Shown here: piece after piece, positions 8,878 through 19,504 of the stretch
Numbering within the stretch: the first letter of the stretch is position 1
Layout: each line of letters opens with the position of its first letter
From: CAUTNA01 sp964371145
GTDB taxonomy: Bacteria; Pseudomonadota; Alphaproteobacteria; Rs-D84
Assembly: GCA_964371145.1 (NCBI GenBank)
Contig: CAYJKO010000001.1
Location: 1-64,000, forward strand
DNA: 64,000 bases
Direction: 5' to 3'
Program-made: the position numbers and the translations under genes
Notes under the pieces: model-generated
The model's database searches: none
Told to the model about the DNA's origin: nothing
The model's input: the letters and a program-made list of their open reading frames with translations, nothing else

Positions 8878-9630
8878 ATGAAAAAAATAATTTTAACTTC
8901 AACTTTGGGTGTTGTTGCTGTTGTGGCTGCCAATGCGGCGAATATAAATGATATGAACGGTAACGTTTTATATCGCCCAATGGAAGGGTTGTTTTATATG
9001 ACAGGTGATAATTATACTAATACAGATTTTGAATATTTTAAAATGAAGGGTTCGGTTGGTTATGGTATCACAGATGATTTTTCTGTTTATGTAAATACGT
9101 CCAATTCATATGATTCGTCAGACAACCCAAGATTTGATACAAAATTTAATTGGGATTCCATGGATATCGGTATGAGCATGAGATATATGAACGATATGAA
9201 TTGGGTTGGTGACTTTTATGCTGAAGCTGGTCAAAATTTAAAATCTCATGATGGATTAACGACTTTGAATTGGAATTGGAAAGCCGGTACAAATTTTGGT
9301 TATACCGGAATTGCCGACATGATTTTGTCTGTTAATGCAGAAGCAAATGCGGCAACGGGCGGATTATTGGTTGATAATGCATGGGGAATGAGATTTGGTA
9401 TGGATGCGTATTATCAAATTATGGATAAAATTGCATTGATTGGTGCGCTGGATTATGATTTTAATCTGGATAACACATATTATGCGAATAATCCTATGAC
9501 GGCCAAATTGGGTATGTCATATGATATTGAAAATTGGGGATATGTAGAAGCATATGGATTTAAAAACGTAAAAGAAGGCTTTAATACCGCGCCTATGGGA
9601 ATGGGTTTGGCCTTTGGGTTTGAATTCTAA
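8878..9630 (+). CDS. small outer-membrane beta-barrel protein
   Basis: A 250-residue exported protein. Residues 1-21 form a Sec signal (KKIILTSTLGVVAVVAANA, cleavage near ANA). The rest alternates hydrophobic and polar residues with many Tyr, Trp and Gly (FGYTGIADMILSVNAE, GALDYDFNL) and ends in the terminal aromatic FGFEF, the usual C-terminal signal for BAM-dependent insertion. It probably forms an 8-12 strand barrel. It has its own strong promoter, an AAAGGAAAA ribosome site and a terminator, so it may be an abundant porin-like protein. The specific role is unknown. Confidence 0.8.
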   Translation: MKKIILTSTLGVVAVVAANAANINDMNGNVLYRPMEGLFYMTGDNYTNTDFEYFKMKGSVGYGITDDFSVYVNTSNSYDSSDNPRFDTKFNWDSMDIGMSMRYMNDMNWVGDFYAEAGQNLKSHDGLTTLNWNWKAGTNFGYTGIADMILSVNAEANAATGGLLVDNAWGMRFGMDAYYQIMDKIALIGALDYDFNLDNTYYANNPMTAKLGMSYDIENWGYVEAYGFKNVKEGFNTAPMGMGLAFGFEF

Positions 9631-9656
9631 AACGTATTTTTATGTTCTTTGTGTTA

Positions 9657-9687
9657 TAAAAATCCGGCAATTGTGTCGGATTTTTTG
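9657..9687 (+). terminator. rho-independent terminator after the barrel gene
   Basis: AATCCGGCA / TGTCGGATT stem (one G-T pair) followed by TTTTTTG. Confidence 0.8.
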
Positions 9688-9759
9688 TTTGTCAATTTTA
9701 AGGCTTTAAGAATTTAATCATTTTTCGCGGATATTCTAGGATTTATTATATAATATTCC

Positions 9760-9788
9760 TTGACAAGCGTGCTGGTTCAGGTTATAGT
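9760..9788 (+). promoter_or_regulatory. main promoter of the rpsL-rpsK superoperon
   Basis: Perfect -35 TTGACA (9760-9765), 17-base spacer, -10 TATAGT (9783-9788). About 145 bases of untranslated leader follow before rpsL, long enough for regulation, though no known leader motif is recognised. Together with the terminator above, this accounts for the gene-free stretch 9631-9938. Confidence 0.8.
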
Positions 9789-9938
9789 GTATCTGCTTTC
9801 TGTGTAAACAAGGAAAGTGAAAAAGTACAGAAATCTGCGGGAAATAGACTGATTTATAATCGCGTAATATACGTTGAAATAAGTCAGACGCGCAGTTTTT
9901 GTGCAGAGAAAAACGTTGAAAAAACAAAGAGATTTTGA

Positions 9939-10316
9939 ATGCCAACAGTAAATCAACTGATTCGGAAACCACGCAAAAAGGTCGTTGTTAAAAGTACAGC
10001 GCCTGATATGATGGAAAGTCCGCAAAAACGTGGCGTATGTACACGTGTTTATACAACTACACCTAAAAAGCCGAACTCTGCGCAACGTAAAGTTGCTCGT
10101 GTTAAATTGGCAAATGGTCGTGAAGTAACTGCTTATATCCCAGGTGAAGGGCACAACTTGCAAGAACATAGCGTTGTTATGATTCGTGGCGGACGTGTAA
10201 AAGACTTGCCGGGTGTGAAATACCACATCATCCGTGGTGTTTTAGATACCAAAGGCGTGGATGCAAGAAAACAAAGCCGTTCTTTGTATGGTGCAAAGAG
10301 CAAAAAGGCTGCTTAA
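9939..10316 (+). CDS. rpsL: 30S ribosomal protein S12
   Basis: A 125-residue decoding-centre protein. The KPRKK N-terminus, the [18 protein letters not shown] motif (contains the streptomycin-linked lysine) and [16 protein letters not shown] are intact. First gene of the str operon and of the superoperon. Confidence 0.98.
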   Translation: MPTVNQLIRKPRKKVVVKSTAPDMMESPQKRGVCTRVYTTTPKKPNSAQRKVARVKLANGREVTAYIPGEGHNLQEHSVVMIRGGRVKDLPGVKYHIIRGVLDTKGVDARKQSRSLYGAKSKKAA

Positions 10317-10336
10317 TTAAATTAATAGAACCAGTA

Positions 10337-10352
10337 ATCCGAATGTTCGGGT
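10337..10352 (+). other. stem-loop between rpsL and rpsG
   Basis: ATCCGA / TCGGGT stem with an ATGT loop in the 55-base spacer; no T-run follows, so it is not a terminator. Confidence 0.4.
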
Positions 10353-10371
10353 GAAGTAAAAGGAAAAGAAA

Positions 10372-10845
10372 ATGTCAAGACGTAAAAGAGCCGAAAGACG
10401 CGAAATTTTACCAGATTCAAAATATGCAAACTTGGTTGTTGCCAAATGCATTAATATTGTTATGTGGGATGGTAAAAAAGAAGTTGCAGAAAATATTGTT
10501 TATGGTGCAATGGAAAAATTGAAAAAAGTTGCAAAAGATGGAAATGAATTGGTTGCTTTTTTAGAAGCTATTGATGCTTTGAAACCATCTGTTGAAGTAA
10601 AAGGTCGCCGTGTTGGTGGTGCAACTTATCAAGTTCCAGTAGAAGTGCGCGCTGTTCGTCAACAAACGTTGGCTTTGCGTTGGTTAATCGGTTTTGCAAG
10701 AAAACGTTCAGAACGTTCTATGGAAGACAGATTGTTTGCAGAATTGCGTGACGCATTAAACGGTCAAGGTGCTGCTTTCAAGAAAAAAGTTGATACACAT
10801 AAAATGGCTGATGCGAATAAAGCTTTTGCTCACTTCCGTTGGTAA
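10372..10845 (+). CDS. rpsG: 30S ribosomal protein S7
   Basis: A 157-residue protein that nucleates the 30S head. The motif [13 protein letters not shown] and the [15 protein letters not shown] helix are standard. AAAAGGAAAAGAAA ribosome site. Second gene of the str operon. Confidence 0.98.
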   Translation: MSRRKRAERREILPDSKYANLVVAKCINIVMWDGKKEVAENIVYGAMEKLKKVAKDGNELVAFLEAIDALKPSVEVKGRRVGGATYQVPVEVRAVRQQTLALRWLIGFARKRSERSMEDRLFAELRDALNGQGAAFKKKVDTHKMADANKAFAHFRW

Positions 10846-10897
10846 GATTTAAGAATAAATTAAGATAAAAAACAAATAAAAACACAAGGAAATAAAT

Positions 10898-12979
10898 ATG
10901 TCTGTTGGAAAAACCGCCCCTTTGCATATGTACCGTAATATCGGTATTATGGCTCATATTGATGCTGGTAAAACTACTACGTCTGAAAGAATCCTTTTTT
11001 ACACAGGTAAAAACTATAAAATTGGTGAAGTGCATGATGGTGGTGCAACTATGGACTGGATGGCACAAGAACAAGAACGTGGTATTACAATTACATCTGC
11101 TGCGACAACTTGCTTTTGGCGCGAACATCGTATTAACTTGATTGACACTCCGGGTCACGTGGACTTTACAATGGAAGTAGAACGTTCATTGCGCGTGTTG
11201 GACGGTGCTGTTGCTGTGTTTGAATCTGTGTCTGGTGTGCAACCTCAAACTGAAACAGTTTGGAGACAAGCAGACAGATATAATGTTCCTCGTATTTGCT
11301 TTATTAATAAAATGGACCGCGTTGGTGGTGATTTCTTCCGTTGCGTTACTATGATTCGTGAACGTTTGGGTGCAAATCCATTGGTTTTGAATTTCCCAAT
11401 CGGTGCAGAATCTGATTTCAAAGGCGTTGTTGACGTTGTAGAAATGCGTTCAGTTATCTGGGAAGATGAAACAGGATCAAACCCTGTATACGGTGAAATT
11501 CCAGAAGATTTGGTTGCAAAAGCAAACGAATTACATGAAAAATTAATCGAAGAAGTTGTGACTTTGGATGATGCTGTTATGGAAGCTTATATGGACGGCA
11601 CAAAACCAGATTTAGAAACAATCAAAAGATTATTGCGTATCGGTACAATCGGTCAAAACTTTAACCCAGTATTGTGTGGTACAGCATTTAAAAACAAAGG
11701 TGTTCAACCATTGTTGGATGCGGTTGTTGATTATTTGCCATCTCCATTGGATATTCCAGCGATTACTGGTACAAAAATGGACGGTGAAACAGAAGATTGC
11801 CGTAAAGCAGACGAAACAGAACCTTTCAGCGCTTTGGCATTTAAAGTTGCAAACGATCCATTCGTTGGTAATTTGATGTTTATCCGTATTTATTCTGGTA
11901 AATTGTTGTCTGGTTCATACATCTATAATTCAAACCGTTCTAAACGTGAACGTGTTGGACGTATGTTGTTGATGCATTCTAATAACCGTGAAGAAATTAA
12001 AGAAGCAGGGCCAGGGGATATTATCACTTTGGTTGGTATGAAAGAAACTATTACTGGTGACACATTGTGTGCAGAAGATAAACCAATTATCTTGGAATCT
12101 ATCCACGTGCCAGAACCTGTGATTTCTATTGCTGTTGAACCTAAAACAAAAGCAGACATCGAAAAAATGTCTTTGGGTTTACAAGCTTTGGCAAAAGAAG
12201 ATCCATCTTTCCGCGTATCTGTTGATCAAGAATCTGGTCAAACAATTTTGGCGGGTGTTGGTGAATTGCATTTGGAAATTTTGGTAGACAGATTGTTGCG
12301 CGAATTTAAAGTGGACGTTGCCGTTGGTGAACCACGTATTGCATACCGCGAAACATTCCGCAAACCAATCACAGAAGAATATACTCATAAAAAACAATCT
12401 GGTGGATCAGGTCAATACGCTCAGGTTAAAATTGAATTCGAACCTTGTGAACCAGGTGCAGGATATGCATTCGACAACAAAATCGTTGGTGGTGCAGTTC
12501 CAAAAGAATATATCCCAGGGGTAGAAAAAGGTTTGACAATAGCTCAACAAACAGGTGTTTTGATTGGCTATCCAACAGTAGATTTCAAGGCAACATTGGT
12601 AGATGGAAAGTATCATGATGTTGACTCTAATGTATTATGCTTTGAAATTGCGGCGCGTGCATGTTTTCGTGAAGCTATGAAAAAAGCATCGCCAAAATTA
12701 CTTGAACCAATTATGAAACTTTCTGTATCTACACCGGAAGAATACGTTGGGGATATTATCGGCGATTTGAACAGTCGTCGCGGACAAATTAATGGTATCG
12801 AAACCCAATTCGGAAGCCAGCAGATTTCTGCTAATGTTCCATTGGCGAATTTGTTCGGTTATGTCAAAACATTGCGCTCATTGTCTCAAGGTCGTGCAAA
12901 TCCATTTATGGAATTGTCACACTATGATGATGTTCCTGCAAACGTTGCTGACGAAGTTATTAAAAAAATGAAGGGTTAA
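10898..12979 (+). CDS. fusA: elongation factor G
   Basis: A 693-residue GTPase that drives tRNA-mRNA translocation. G1 [16 protein letters not shown]3 [16 protein letters not shown] and G4 NKMDR are present, followed by domains II-V including the tip-loop region [13 protein letters not shown]. Full length. The stop codon lies inside a stem-loop that extends into the spacer before tuf. Confidence 0.98.
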   Translation: MSVGKTAPLHMYRNIGIMAHIDAGKTTTSERILFYTGKNYKIGEVHDGGATMDWMAQEQERGITITSAATTCFWREHRINLIDTPGHVDFTMEVERSLRVLDGAVAVFESVSGVQPQTETVWRQADRYNVPRICFINKMDRVGGDFFRCVTMIRERLGANPLVLNFPIGAESDFKGVVDVVEMRSVIWEDETGSNPVYGEIPEDLVAKANELHEKLIEEVVTLDDAVMEAYMDGTKPDLETIKRLLRIGTIGQNFNPVLCGTAFKNKGVQPLLDAVVDYLPSPLDIPAITGTKMDGETEDCRKADETEPFSALAFKVANDPFVGNLMFIRIYSGKLLSGSYIYNSNRSKRERVGRMLLMHSNNREEIKEAGPGDIITLVGMKETITGDTLCAEDKPIILESIHVPEPVISIAVEPKTKADIEKMSLGLQALAKEDPSFRVSVDQESGQTILAGVGELHLEILVDRLLREFKVDVAVGEPRIAYRETFRKPITEEYTHKKQSGGSGQYAQVKIEFEPCEPGAGYAFDNKIVGGAVPKEYIPGVEKGLTIAQQTGVLIGYPTVDFKATLVDGKYHDVDSNVLCFEIAARACFREAMKKASPKLLEPIMKLSVSTPEEYVGDIIGDLNSRRGQINGIETQFGSQQISANVPLANLFGYVKTLRSLSQGRANPFMELSHYDDVPANVADEVIKKMKG

Positions 12980-13030
12980 ACAATAAAGTTTAACTCTCAA
13001 AAAAGACTTGTTGGATGGACAATCCATCCA
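12975..13030 (+). other. two stem-loops at the fusA-tuf junction
   Basis: GTTAAAC (12975-12981) pairs with GTTTAAC (12988-12994) around an AATAAA loop and overlaps the fusA stop. TGGATGGA (13012-13019) pairs perfectly with TCCATCCA (13023-13030) around CAA. Neither is followed by a T-run, so processing or translational control is more likely than termination. Confidence 0.6.
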
Positions 13031-13062
13031 TGAGTTTAACAAACAGCCTGAAGGAGAAAACC

Positions 13063-14250
13063 ATGGCAAAAGAAAAATATGTAAGAAGCAAACCGCATGT
13101 TAATATTGGTACTATTGGTCACGTTGACCATGGTAAAACAACATTGACAGCTGCGATTGTGCATTACTATGGTATTGGTGCAGACCGTACAAAAGGTGTT
13201 GGCGAAATTGATAACGCTCCAGAAGAAAAACAACGTGGTATTACAATTAATACAGCACACGTTGAATACGAAACAGACGCACGTCACTATGCACACGTTG
13301 ACTGTCCAGGACACGCGGATTATGTTAAAAACATGATTACTGGTGCAGCTCAAATGGACGGAGCAATCTTGGTTGTTGCTGCGACTGACGGTCCTATGCC
13401 TCAAACACGTGAACATATCTTGTTGGCACGTCAAGTTGGTATTCCAAAAATCGTTGTTTACTTGAACAAATGTGATTTGGCAAAAGACGAAGAATTGTTG
13501 GAATTGGTTGAAATGGAAATCCGTGAATTGTTGTCTGCAAACAACTTTGACGGTGATAACACACCAATTATCCGTGGTTCTGCTGTATCTGCTGTAGAAG
13601 AAAAAACAGACGGTTTGGGTAAAGAATCTATTGAAAGCTTGTTGGCTGCGGTTGACTCTTTCATTCCACAACCAGAACGTGCAACAGAAAAACCATTCAT
13701 GATGCCAATCGAAGACGTGTTCTCTATCACAGGTCGTGGTACAGTTATCACAGGTCGTGTTGAATCTGGTATCATCAAAGTTGGTGAAGAATGTGAAATC
13801 GTTGGTATCCGTCCAACACAAAAAACAACTGTAACTGGTGTTGAAATGTTCCGCAAATTGTTGGATCAAGGTGAAGCCGGTGATAACGTTGGTTTGTTGT
13901 TGCGTGGAACTAAAAAAGAAGACGTAGAACGTGGACAAATCATTTGTAAACCAGGTTCTATCAACCCACATACAGACTTTGAAGCAGAAGTATATATCTT
14001 GACAAAAGAAGAAGGCGGACGTCATACACCGTTCTTTGCGAACTATCGTCCACAATTCTACTTCTCTACAACAGACGTAACAGGTACAATTCAATTACCA
14101 GCAGACAAAGAAATGGTTCTGCCAGGTGACAACGTTCGTATCACAGTGCAATTGATTGCACCGATCGCTATGGACGAAGGCCGCCGCTTTGCTATCCGTG
14201 AAGGCGGACGCACAGTTGGTGCCGGTGTTGTATCAAAAATTGTCAAATAA
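13063..14250 (+). CDS. tuf: elongation factor Tu
   Basis: A 395-residue GTPase that delivers aminoacyl-tRNA to the ribosome. [26 protein letters not shown] and NKCD are the G1, G3 and G4 motifs, and domain III ends normally. The start at 13063 follows AAGGAGAAAACC, the best ribosome site of the region; the longer in-frame start at 13015 lies within a stem-loop and is rejected. Only one tuf copy is seen in this window. Confidence 0.98.
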   Translation: MAKEKYVRSKPHVNIGTIGHVDHGKTTLTAAIVHYYGIGADRTKGVGEIDNAPEEKQRGITINTAHVEYETDARHYAHVDCPGHADYVKNMITGAAQMDGAILVVAATDGPMPQTREHILLARQVGIPKIVVYLNKCDLAKDEELLELVEMEIRELLSANNFDGDNTPIIRGSAVSAVEEKTDGLGKESIESLLAAVDSFIPQPERATEKPFMMPIEDVFSITGRGTVITGRVESGIIKVGEECEIVGIRPTQKTTVTGVEMFRKLLDQGEAGDNVGLLLRGTKKEDVERGQIICKPGSINPHTDFEAEVYILTKEEGGRHTPFFANYRPQFYFSTTDVTGTIQLPADKEMVLPGDNVRITVQLIAPIAMDEGRRFAIREGGRTVGAGVVSKIVK

Positions 14251-14263
14251 TAATATTTGATGT

Positions 14264-14305
14264 CGTCAGGGGATGGTTGACAAAACGGCCATCCCATTGA
14301 TGACG
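14264..14305 (+). other. stem-loop between tuf and rpsJ
   Basis: Outer stem CGTCA / TGACG (14264-14268, 14301-14305) and inner stem GGGATGG / CCATCCC (14270-14276, 14289-14295). No T-run. It sits upstream of the S10 operon, where other bacteria have an L4-sensitive leader; here the equivalence is only suggested. Confidence 0.6.
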
Positions 14306-14329
14306 AATACAGTAAAAGGAAAAAGAAGA

Positions 14330-14641
14330 ATGGTACCAGCATCGAAAATTCGCATTAAATTAACAGCTTTTGACCACAGAGTATTGGTTGAATCTGTTGA
14401 AGAAATTGTCAAAACTGCTAAACGCACTGGGGCTGATGTCACAGGGCCCGTTCGCTTACCGACATTAATTCAAAAATTTACAGTTAACCGCTCTCCGCAC
14501 GTGAATAAAAAATCACGCGAACAATTCGAAATCCGTCATCATAAAACGGTTGTAGAAATTGTTAACCCAACCCCTCAGACAGTTGATGCCTTGATGAAGT
14601 TGGATTTGGCGTCAGGTGTTGATGTGAAAATTAAATTATAA
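14330..14641 (+). CDS. rpsJ: 30S ribosomal protein S10
   Basis: A 103-residue 30S head protein, also known as the antitermination factor Nus[20 protein letters not shown] is the family start and the [19 protein letters not shown] loop is intact. Start 14330 follows AAAAGGAAAAAGAAGA; an earlier in-frame ATG at 14273 would place the N-terminus in the stem-loop. Confidence 0.96.
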   Translation: MVPASKIRIKLTAFDHRVLVESVEEIVKTAKRTGADVTGPVRLPTLIQKFTVNRSPHVNKKSREQFEIRHHKTVVEIVNPTPQTVDALMKLDLASGVDVKIKL

Positions 14642-14654
14642 TAACAGGTAAAAT

Positions 14655-14682
14655 CATTTAACACCGTGTACAATGTTAAATG
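14655..14682 (+). other. stem-loop between rpsJ and rplC
   Basis: CATTTAACA (14655-14663) and TGTTAAATG (14674-14682) form a perfect 9-bp stem with a 10-base loop and no T-run. Confidence 0.6.
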
Positions 14683-14714
14683 AATTAAGAATAAATATAA
14701 AAAGGCACAAAAAA

Positions 14715-15470
14715 ATGAAACGTAGTGGATTAATTACAACAAAAATCGGGATGACAAGATTGTTTGACGACAATGGCGTTGCCCATGGTGTGACTGTATT
14801 ATCAGTCGGCGATTGCACAGTTATTGGTAATCGTACAATAGAAAAAAATGGTTATGTAGCAAATGTTTTGGGTATTCGTGAAGCAAAAGCAAAACATACA
14901 CCAAAACCTCAAATGGTTGCAGCAACAAAAGCGGGTGTAAAACCATACCGCAAAGTTGTCGAATTTCGTGTAGAAGAAAATGCAATTATCCCTGTGGGCA
15001 CAGCATTATCTGCGTCTCATTTTGTGGATGGTCAATTTATTGATGTCCAAGCAACAAGCAAGGGTAAAGGTTTCCAAGGGGCAATGAAACGCCATAACTT
15101 CGCAGGTTTAGAAGCGTCTCACGGTGTTTTGAAAGCTCATCGTTCTTTGGGTGGTACAGGTCAACGTGAATGGCCAGGCCGCGTTTTCAAAGGTAAAAAA
15201 ATGGCAGGACAGATGGGTAATGAAACTGTTACTGTTCAAAATTTGAAAGTATTTGGAACGGACGAAACTGAAAATTTGATTTTCGTAGAAGGCGCAGTAC
15301 CAGGTGCAAATGGCACATTCGTATTGGTAACTGATGCTATCAAAAAAGAACAAAAAGATTTGCCAATGCCAACTTTGATGAATGTTGTGGCTGAAACTGT
15401 TGCGGACGTGACAGAAGAAGTTGCAGTTGAAGAAGTTGCGGTTGATGCAAACACAGAAACTGTTGAATAA
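14715..15470 (+). CDS. rplC: 50S ribosomal protein L3 with acidic C-terminal tail
   Basis: A 251-residue L3. The family start KRSGLITTKIGMTRLF and the peptidyl-transferase loop region (KGKGFQGAMKRHNF; GGTGQREWPGRVFKGKKMAG) are complete. About 40 residues after the normal end are Glu/Val/Thr-rich (VADVTEEVAVEEVAVDAN), an extension not needed for the fold. The ATG at 14715 is used rather than 14673, which lies within the spacer stem-loop. Confidence 0.95.
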   Translation: MKRSGLITTKIGMTRLFDDNGVAHGVTVLSVGDCTVIGNRTIEKNGYVANVLGIREAKAKHTPKPQMVAATKAGVKPYRKVVEFRVEENAIIPVGTALSASHFVDGQFIDVQATSKGKGFQGAMKRHNFAGLEASHGVLKAHRSLGGTGQREWPGRVFKGKKMAGQMGNETVTVQNLKVFGTDETENLIFVEGAVPGANGTFVLVTDAIKKEQKDLPMPTLMNVVAETVADVTEEVAVEEVAVDANTETVE

Positions 15471-15492
15471 ATTAAGCGTAAGGTGAAATAAA

Positions 15493-16113
15493 ATGCAATT
15501 AGAAATTATAAATTTTGATGGAAAAGCAGTCGGTAAAGCCGATTTGGTTGACAGCATCTTTGGTTTAGAACCTCGCGCGGATATTCTGCACAGGGTTGTA
15601 ACATGGCAACGTAATAAAGCTCGCAGCGGAAACCACAAGGTTAAAACTGTATCTGATATTACAGGTTCAAGCAGCAAAGTAAAAAAACAAAAAGGCACAG
15701 GCGGCGCACGTCAAGGTGAAAAATTCAACGTTCACATGCGTGGTGGTTCTGTTGTGCACGGACCAGTTGTTCGTTCACACGCAACAGATTTGCCAAAGAA
15801 AATCCGCGCCTTGGGTTTGAAAATGGCTTTGTCTTCAAAAATGAAAGAAGGCAGCTTGATCATTATTGATTCAGAAAAATTGGCTGCTGCAAAAACAGGC
15901 GATTTTGCAAAAAAATTGAACAAATTGGCTATTAAATCCGCTTTGTTCGTGGGTGCAACAGAATTGGATAACAACTTCAAAAAATCTGCGGCAAACATTC
16001 CACATATAGACGTTTTACCAACTATGGGATTGAACGTTATGGATGTTTTGAAACATGATAAATTGGTTTTGACTGCGGATGCAATTAAAACTATTGAAGC
16101 AAGATTGTCTTAA
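15493..16113 (+). CDS. rplD: 50S ribosomal protein L4
   Basis: A 206-residue protein lining the exit tunnel. The internal loop KKQKGTGGARQGEKF...HMRGGSVVHGP is intact. In other bacteria L4 represses its own operon; no matching leader was proven here. Confidence 0.96.
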   Translation: MQLEIINFDGKAVGKADLVDSIFGLEPRADILHRVVTWQRNKARSGNHKVKTVSDITGSSSKVKKQKGTGGARQGEKFNVHMRGGSVVHGPVVRSHATDLPKKIRALGLKMALSSKMKEGSLIIIDSEKLAAAKTGDFAKKLNKLAIKSALFVGATELDNNFKKSAANIPHIDVLPTMGLNVMDVLKHDKLVLTADAIKTIEARLS

Positions 16114-16136
16114 GTATATAATCCGAGGTATTTAAA

Positions 16137-16469
16137 ATGGCAGAAAAAAAATTAAAAGAAACAAAAAAAATCGTTGCAACTGCTGGTATTTATGATATAC
16201 TACGTCGTCCAGTGATTTCAGAAAAGGCTGCAAGATTGTCAGAAAACAATAATGTAGTGTTCGAAGTCGCGATCGATGCAGATAAAAAAAATATCGCACG
16301 CGCAGTGGAAGCAATTTACGGTGTAAAACCTTTAAAAGTTAACATCGTAGTTACCAAAGGAAAGGTTAAAACTTTCCGCGGTAAAAGCAAAGGTACACAA
16401 CGTACAGTTAAAAAAGCGTATGTATCATTGCCAAAAGACGCTAAATTAGATTTAGCGGCAAATGCATAA
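16137..16469 (+). CDS. rplW: 50S ribosomal protein L23
   Basis: A 110-residue protein at the tunnel exit that docks SRP and trigger factor. RRPVISEKAARLSENN, FEVAIDADKKNIARAVEAIYGVKP (two parts) and KTFRGKSKGTQRTVKKAYV are family hallmarks. N-terminus is extended by about 15 lysine-rich residues. Confidence 0.95.
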   Translation: MAEKKLKETKKIVATAGIYDILRRPVISEKAARLSENNNVVFEVAIDADKKNIARAVEAIYGVKPLKVNIVVTKGKVKTFRGKSKGTQRTVKKAYVSLPKDAKLDLAANA

Positions 16470-16484
16470 ATAAAAAAGTGAACC

Positions 16485-16531
16485 GTTTTGGCAGAGAATC
16501 TGGGGTAATCCGAAGATGTTATTGTCAAAAC
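16485..16531 (+). other. stem-loop between rplW and rplB
   Basis: GTTTTGGCA (16485-16493) pairs with TGTCAAAAC (16523-16531), one G-T pair, across a large loop in the 83-base spacer. Confidence 0.45.
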
Positions 16532-16552
16532 ATATAATAGAAGGTAAAAAAA

Positions 16553-17386
16553 ATGGCATTGAAAAAATATAAGCCAAATACACCTGGAACACGCGGTTTA
16601 GTGCTTGTTGATAAAAGCGAATTACACCGTGGATCACCAGAAAAGTCCTTGACTGTTGGATTAAAATCCAAAGGCGGACGTAATAATTTTGGTCATGTAA
16701 CAGTTCGTCACCAAGGTGGTGGACATAAACGTAAATACCGTATGATCGACTTTGCTCGTAAAAAAGTTGATATGCCGGCAACTGTATTACGTTTGGAATA
16801 TGATCCAAACCGTACAGCATTTATTGCGTTGATTGAATATAAAGACGGCGTAAAATCATACATCTTGGCACCACGTGATTTGAAAGTAGGTGATATTGTT
16901 GTATCCAGCGCTCGTGAAGATATTAAACCAGGTAACGCAATGCCTTTGAAAAATATGCCAATCGGTACAATCGTACATAACGTTGAATTGAAACCAGGCG
17001 CAGGCGGTCAATTGGCCAGAAGTGCGGGTTGCTATGCTCAATTAATGGGTAAAGACGGTGTGTATGCTCAAATCAAAATGAACAGCGGCGAATTACGCAA
17101 AGTTCATTCTGAATGTTTGGCAACTGTTGGAAGTGTTTCCAATCCAGATCAACGTAACGTAAACTTGGGTAAAGCTGGACGTAAACGTTGGTTGGGTGTT
17201 AGACCTTCTGTTCGCGGTATGGCTATGAATCCGGTTGACCATCCAATGGGTGGTGGTAACGGTCACTCAAAAGGTCATACACCTGTATCACCAACTGGTA
17301 TTCCATCAAAAGGATATCGTACTCGTTCAAACAAACGCACTGCTAGCATGATTATCCGCAGCAGACATCTGGCGAAGAAGAAATAA
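16553..17386 (+). CDS. rplB: 50S ribosomal protein L2
   Basis: A 277-residue core protein of the peptidyl-transferase region. [20 protein letters not shown] and the conserved histidine loop [16 protein letters not shown] near residue 225 are intact. Confidence 0.98.
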   Translation: MALKKYKPNTPGTRGLVLVDKSELHRGSPEKSLTVGLKSKGGRNNFGHVTVRHQGGGHKRKYRMIDFARKKVDMPATVLRLEYDPNRTAFIALIEYKDGVKSYILAPRDLKVGDIVVSSAREDIKPGNAMPLKNMPIGTIVHNVELKPGAGGQLARSAGCYAQLMGKDGVYAQIKMNSGELRKVHSECLATVGSVSNPDQRNVNLGKAGRKRWLGVRPSVRGMAMNPVDHPMGGGNGHSKGHTPVSPTGIPSKGYRTRSNKRTASMIIRSRHLAKKK

Positions 17387-17402
17387 TAAAAGGATATAAA
17401 TC

Positions 17403-17681
17403 ATGTCACGTTCAGTTTGGAAAGGTCCATATGTTCATCCGTCTGTTTTGAAAAAAGCAGCTCGCGCTATTGAAAATAACGACCATAAACCAATTAAAAC
17501 TTGGGCTCGTGGAAGCACAATTGTGCCATCCATGGTTGGATTGACTTTTGAAGTTCATAACGGTCAAAAATTTATCCCTGTTGCAATCGTAGAAGATATG
17601 ATTGGACACAAATTGGGAGAATTTTCACCAACAAGAACTTACAAAGGACACGCTGCTAATAAAAAAGCAGGAAAGAAATAA
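17403..17681 (+). CDS. rpsS: 30S ribosomal protein S19
   Basis: A 92-residue head protein with [10 protein letters not shown] at the start and [19 protein letters not shown] near the end. Spacing of 16 bases from rplB. Confidence 0.97.
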   Translation: MSRSVWKGPYVHPSVLKKAARAIENNDHKPIKTWARGSTIVPSMVGLTFEVHNGQKFIPVAIVEDMIGHKLGEFSPTRTYKGHAANKKAGKK

Positions 17682-17697
17682 TTAAGGGTAAGATATT

Positions 17698-18081
17698 ATG
17701 ACAAGATATGGAATAAAAGATAACCAAGCGCGCGCATTTAATAAAATGATCCGCGTAAGCCATCAAAAATTGGGCTTGGTAATTGATCAAGTACGCAATT
17801 TACCAGTAGATCGCGCAGTTGATGTCTTAAAATTTTCTAAAAAACGCGTTGCAGGCGAAGTTTTGAAAACTTTGTTGTCTGCGGTTGCGAATGCAGAAAA
17901 TAACAAAAAATTGCCGGTTGAATCTTTATTCATCAAAGAAATTTGGTGTGGTAAAGCTTTGACTATGAAACGTATTATGCCTGCATCCCGTGGACAAGCA
18001 CGTCAAATTTTGAAACCGTTTTCAAATTTGACAATTATCCTGGAATCTGGTGTTGCGCCAACAGCAAAAACAACAAAATAA
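17698..18081 (+). CDS. rplV: 50S ribosomal protein L22
   Basis: A 127-residue tunnel protein. The hairpin region MKRIMPASRGQARQILKPFSN near the end is conserved. Tight spacing in the S10 operon. Confidence 0.96.
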   Translation: MTRYGIKDNQARAFNKMIRVSHQKLGLVIDQVRNLPVDRAVDVLKFSKKRVAGEVLKTLLSAVANAENNKKLPVESLFIKEIWCGKALTMKRIMPASRGQARQILKPFSNLTIILESGVAPTAKTTK

Positions 18082-18092
18082 TGGAGTAAATT

Positions 18093-18794
18093 ATGGGACA
18101 AAAAGTAAACCCAATTTCATTGCGCGAATTTATAAATAAAATTACAGATTCTCGCTGGATTGCTGGCAAAAAAGAATACGCTGGATTGTTGGCAGAAGAT
18201 ATTAAAATCCGCAAATTTGTGGAAAAAAAATTGAAAAAAGCAGGATTGGCTAAAGTTGTTATCGAACGCTTTTCTAAAAAAGTAGTTGTAACAATTCATA
18301 CATCTCGTCCTGGTATGATTATCGGTAAAAATGGTTCAGATATTGAAACATTACGTAACGATATCAAAAAATTAGTAAAAAATGATCAAGTCGTAGTGAA
18401 CATCTTTGAAGTTCGTCGTCCTGATTTGAATGCTATGTTGTTAGCACAAGGTATTGCACAACAAATTGAAGGACGTGTTTCTTTCAAACGTGCAATGAAA
18501 AAAGCAGTTCAAAATGCACAGAAAGCAGGCGCTTTGGGTATCAAAGTTATGTGTTCTGGTCGTTTGAATGGTGCGGAAATCGCAAGATCTGAACAGATCC
18601 GTGAAGGTCGTATCCCTCTGCATACTTTGCGCGCTGATATTGACTATGCGTCAATCCAAGCAAGAACAACCTATGGTGTTATCGGTGTAAAAGTTTGGGT
18701 TTACACAGGTGATGTGGTTAATAAAGACAAGCTGGCCTCTGAAATGGCACGTCCTGCTGAATACGCAGGAAGCAGCGAAAGAAAACCTAAATAA
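18093..18794 (+). CDS. rpsC: 30S ribosomal protein S3
   Basis: A 233-residue KH-domain protein at the mRNA entry site. The KH motif RPGMIIGKNGSDIETLR and the C-terminal GRLNGAEIARSEQIREGRIP signature are present. Confidence 0.97.
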   Translation: MGQKVNPISLREFINKITDSRWIAGKKEYAGLLAEDIKIRKFVEKKLKKAGLAKVVIERFSKKVVVTIHTSRPGMIIGKNGSDIETLRNDIKKLVKNDQVVVNIFEVRRPDLNAMLLAQGIAQQIEGRVSFKRAMKKAVQNAQKAGALGIKVMCSGRLNGAEIARSEQIREGRIPLHTLRADIDYASIQARTTYGVIGVKVWVYTGDVVNKDKLASEMARPAEYAGSSERKPK

Positions 18795-18822
18795 TTAGAC
18801 TTGATATAAAAGGAAAACTATT

Positions 18823-19236
18823 ATGTTAATGCCAAAGAAAACAAAATTTCGCAAACAACACAAAGGACGTATCCACGGTGTTGCAAAAGGTGGAAGCGAA
18901 CTTGCATTCGGCTCTTTCGGGTTGAAAGCAATGACACCAGAACGCGTAACAGCTCGTCAAATCGAAGCTGCTCGTCGTTCTATCACAAGACATATGAAAC
19001 GTATGGGTAAATTATGGATTCGTATATTTCCAGACGTTCCTGTTACTAAAAAACCAGCCGAAGTTCGTATGGGTAAAGGTAAAGGATCAGTAGAATATTG
19101 GATTTGCCGCGTTAAACCTGGACGTATCATGTTTGAATTGGACGGTGTAAAACCGGAAGTTGCATACCAAGCTTTTGCTTTGGCTTCTGCAAAATTGCCA
19201 GTTAAAACAAAAATCGTTGAACGTAAAGCAAACTAA
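18823..19236 (+). CDS. rplP: 50S ribosomal protein L16
   Basis: A 137-residue protein near the A site. [19 protein letters not shown] and the [20 protein letters not shown] signature are intact. The ATG at 18823 fits the AAAGGAAAA ribosome site better than the one two codons later. Confidence 0.97.
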   Translation: MLMPKKTKFRKQHKGRIHGVAKGGSELAFGSFGLKAMTPERVTARQIEAARRSITRHMKRMGKLWIRIFPDVPVTKKPAEVRMGKGKGSVEYWICRVKPGRIMFELDGVKPEVAYQAFALASAKLPVKTKIVERKAN

Positions 19237-19253
19237 TTTAAAAGGTAATGAAT

Positions 19254-19454
19254 ATGCCAGAAAAAAAAGTAAATACAAAATCAGAAGAAAAGTCTTTGAC
19301 AAAGGAAGCTTTGCAGAGTAAACTGATAGAATTGAAAAAAGAAGCGATGAACCAACGTTTCCAACATACAGCCGGTCAAATGCCGAAAACTGATGTTATT
19401 CGTAAAACTCGTCGTGAAATTGCGCGCGTTAAAACAAAATTAAACGCAGCGTAA
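19254..19454 (+). CDS. rpmC: 50S ribosomal protein L29
   Basis: A 66-residue helical tunnel-exit protein. LIELKKEAMNQRFQHTAGQ and VIRKTRREIARVKTKL match the family. The N-terminus is about 10 residues longer than usual. The ATG at 19254 lies at a good distance from AAAGGT; another in-frame ATG at 19248 is too close. Confidence 0.9.
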   Translation: MPEKKVNTKSEEKSLTKEALQSKLIELKKEAMNQRFQHTAGQMPKTDVIRKTRREIARVKTKLNAA

Positions 19455-19504
19455 AAGTTAAAAAAATACCCAGTAAAATGGGATAAACAAAAAGAGATAG
19501 TATT

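Noticed and set aside
9789..9938. Known riboswitch or autoregulatory leader before rpsL
   Set aside because: Only imperfect short pairings were seen; no recognised leader motif.
13036..14094. Long antisense frame of 352 residues across tuf
   Set aside because: It mirrors the biased codon use of tuf and has very high Cys, Phe and Thr content; no start signal.
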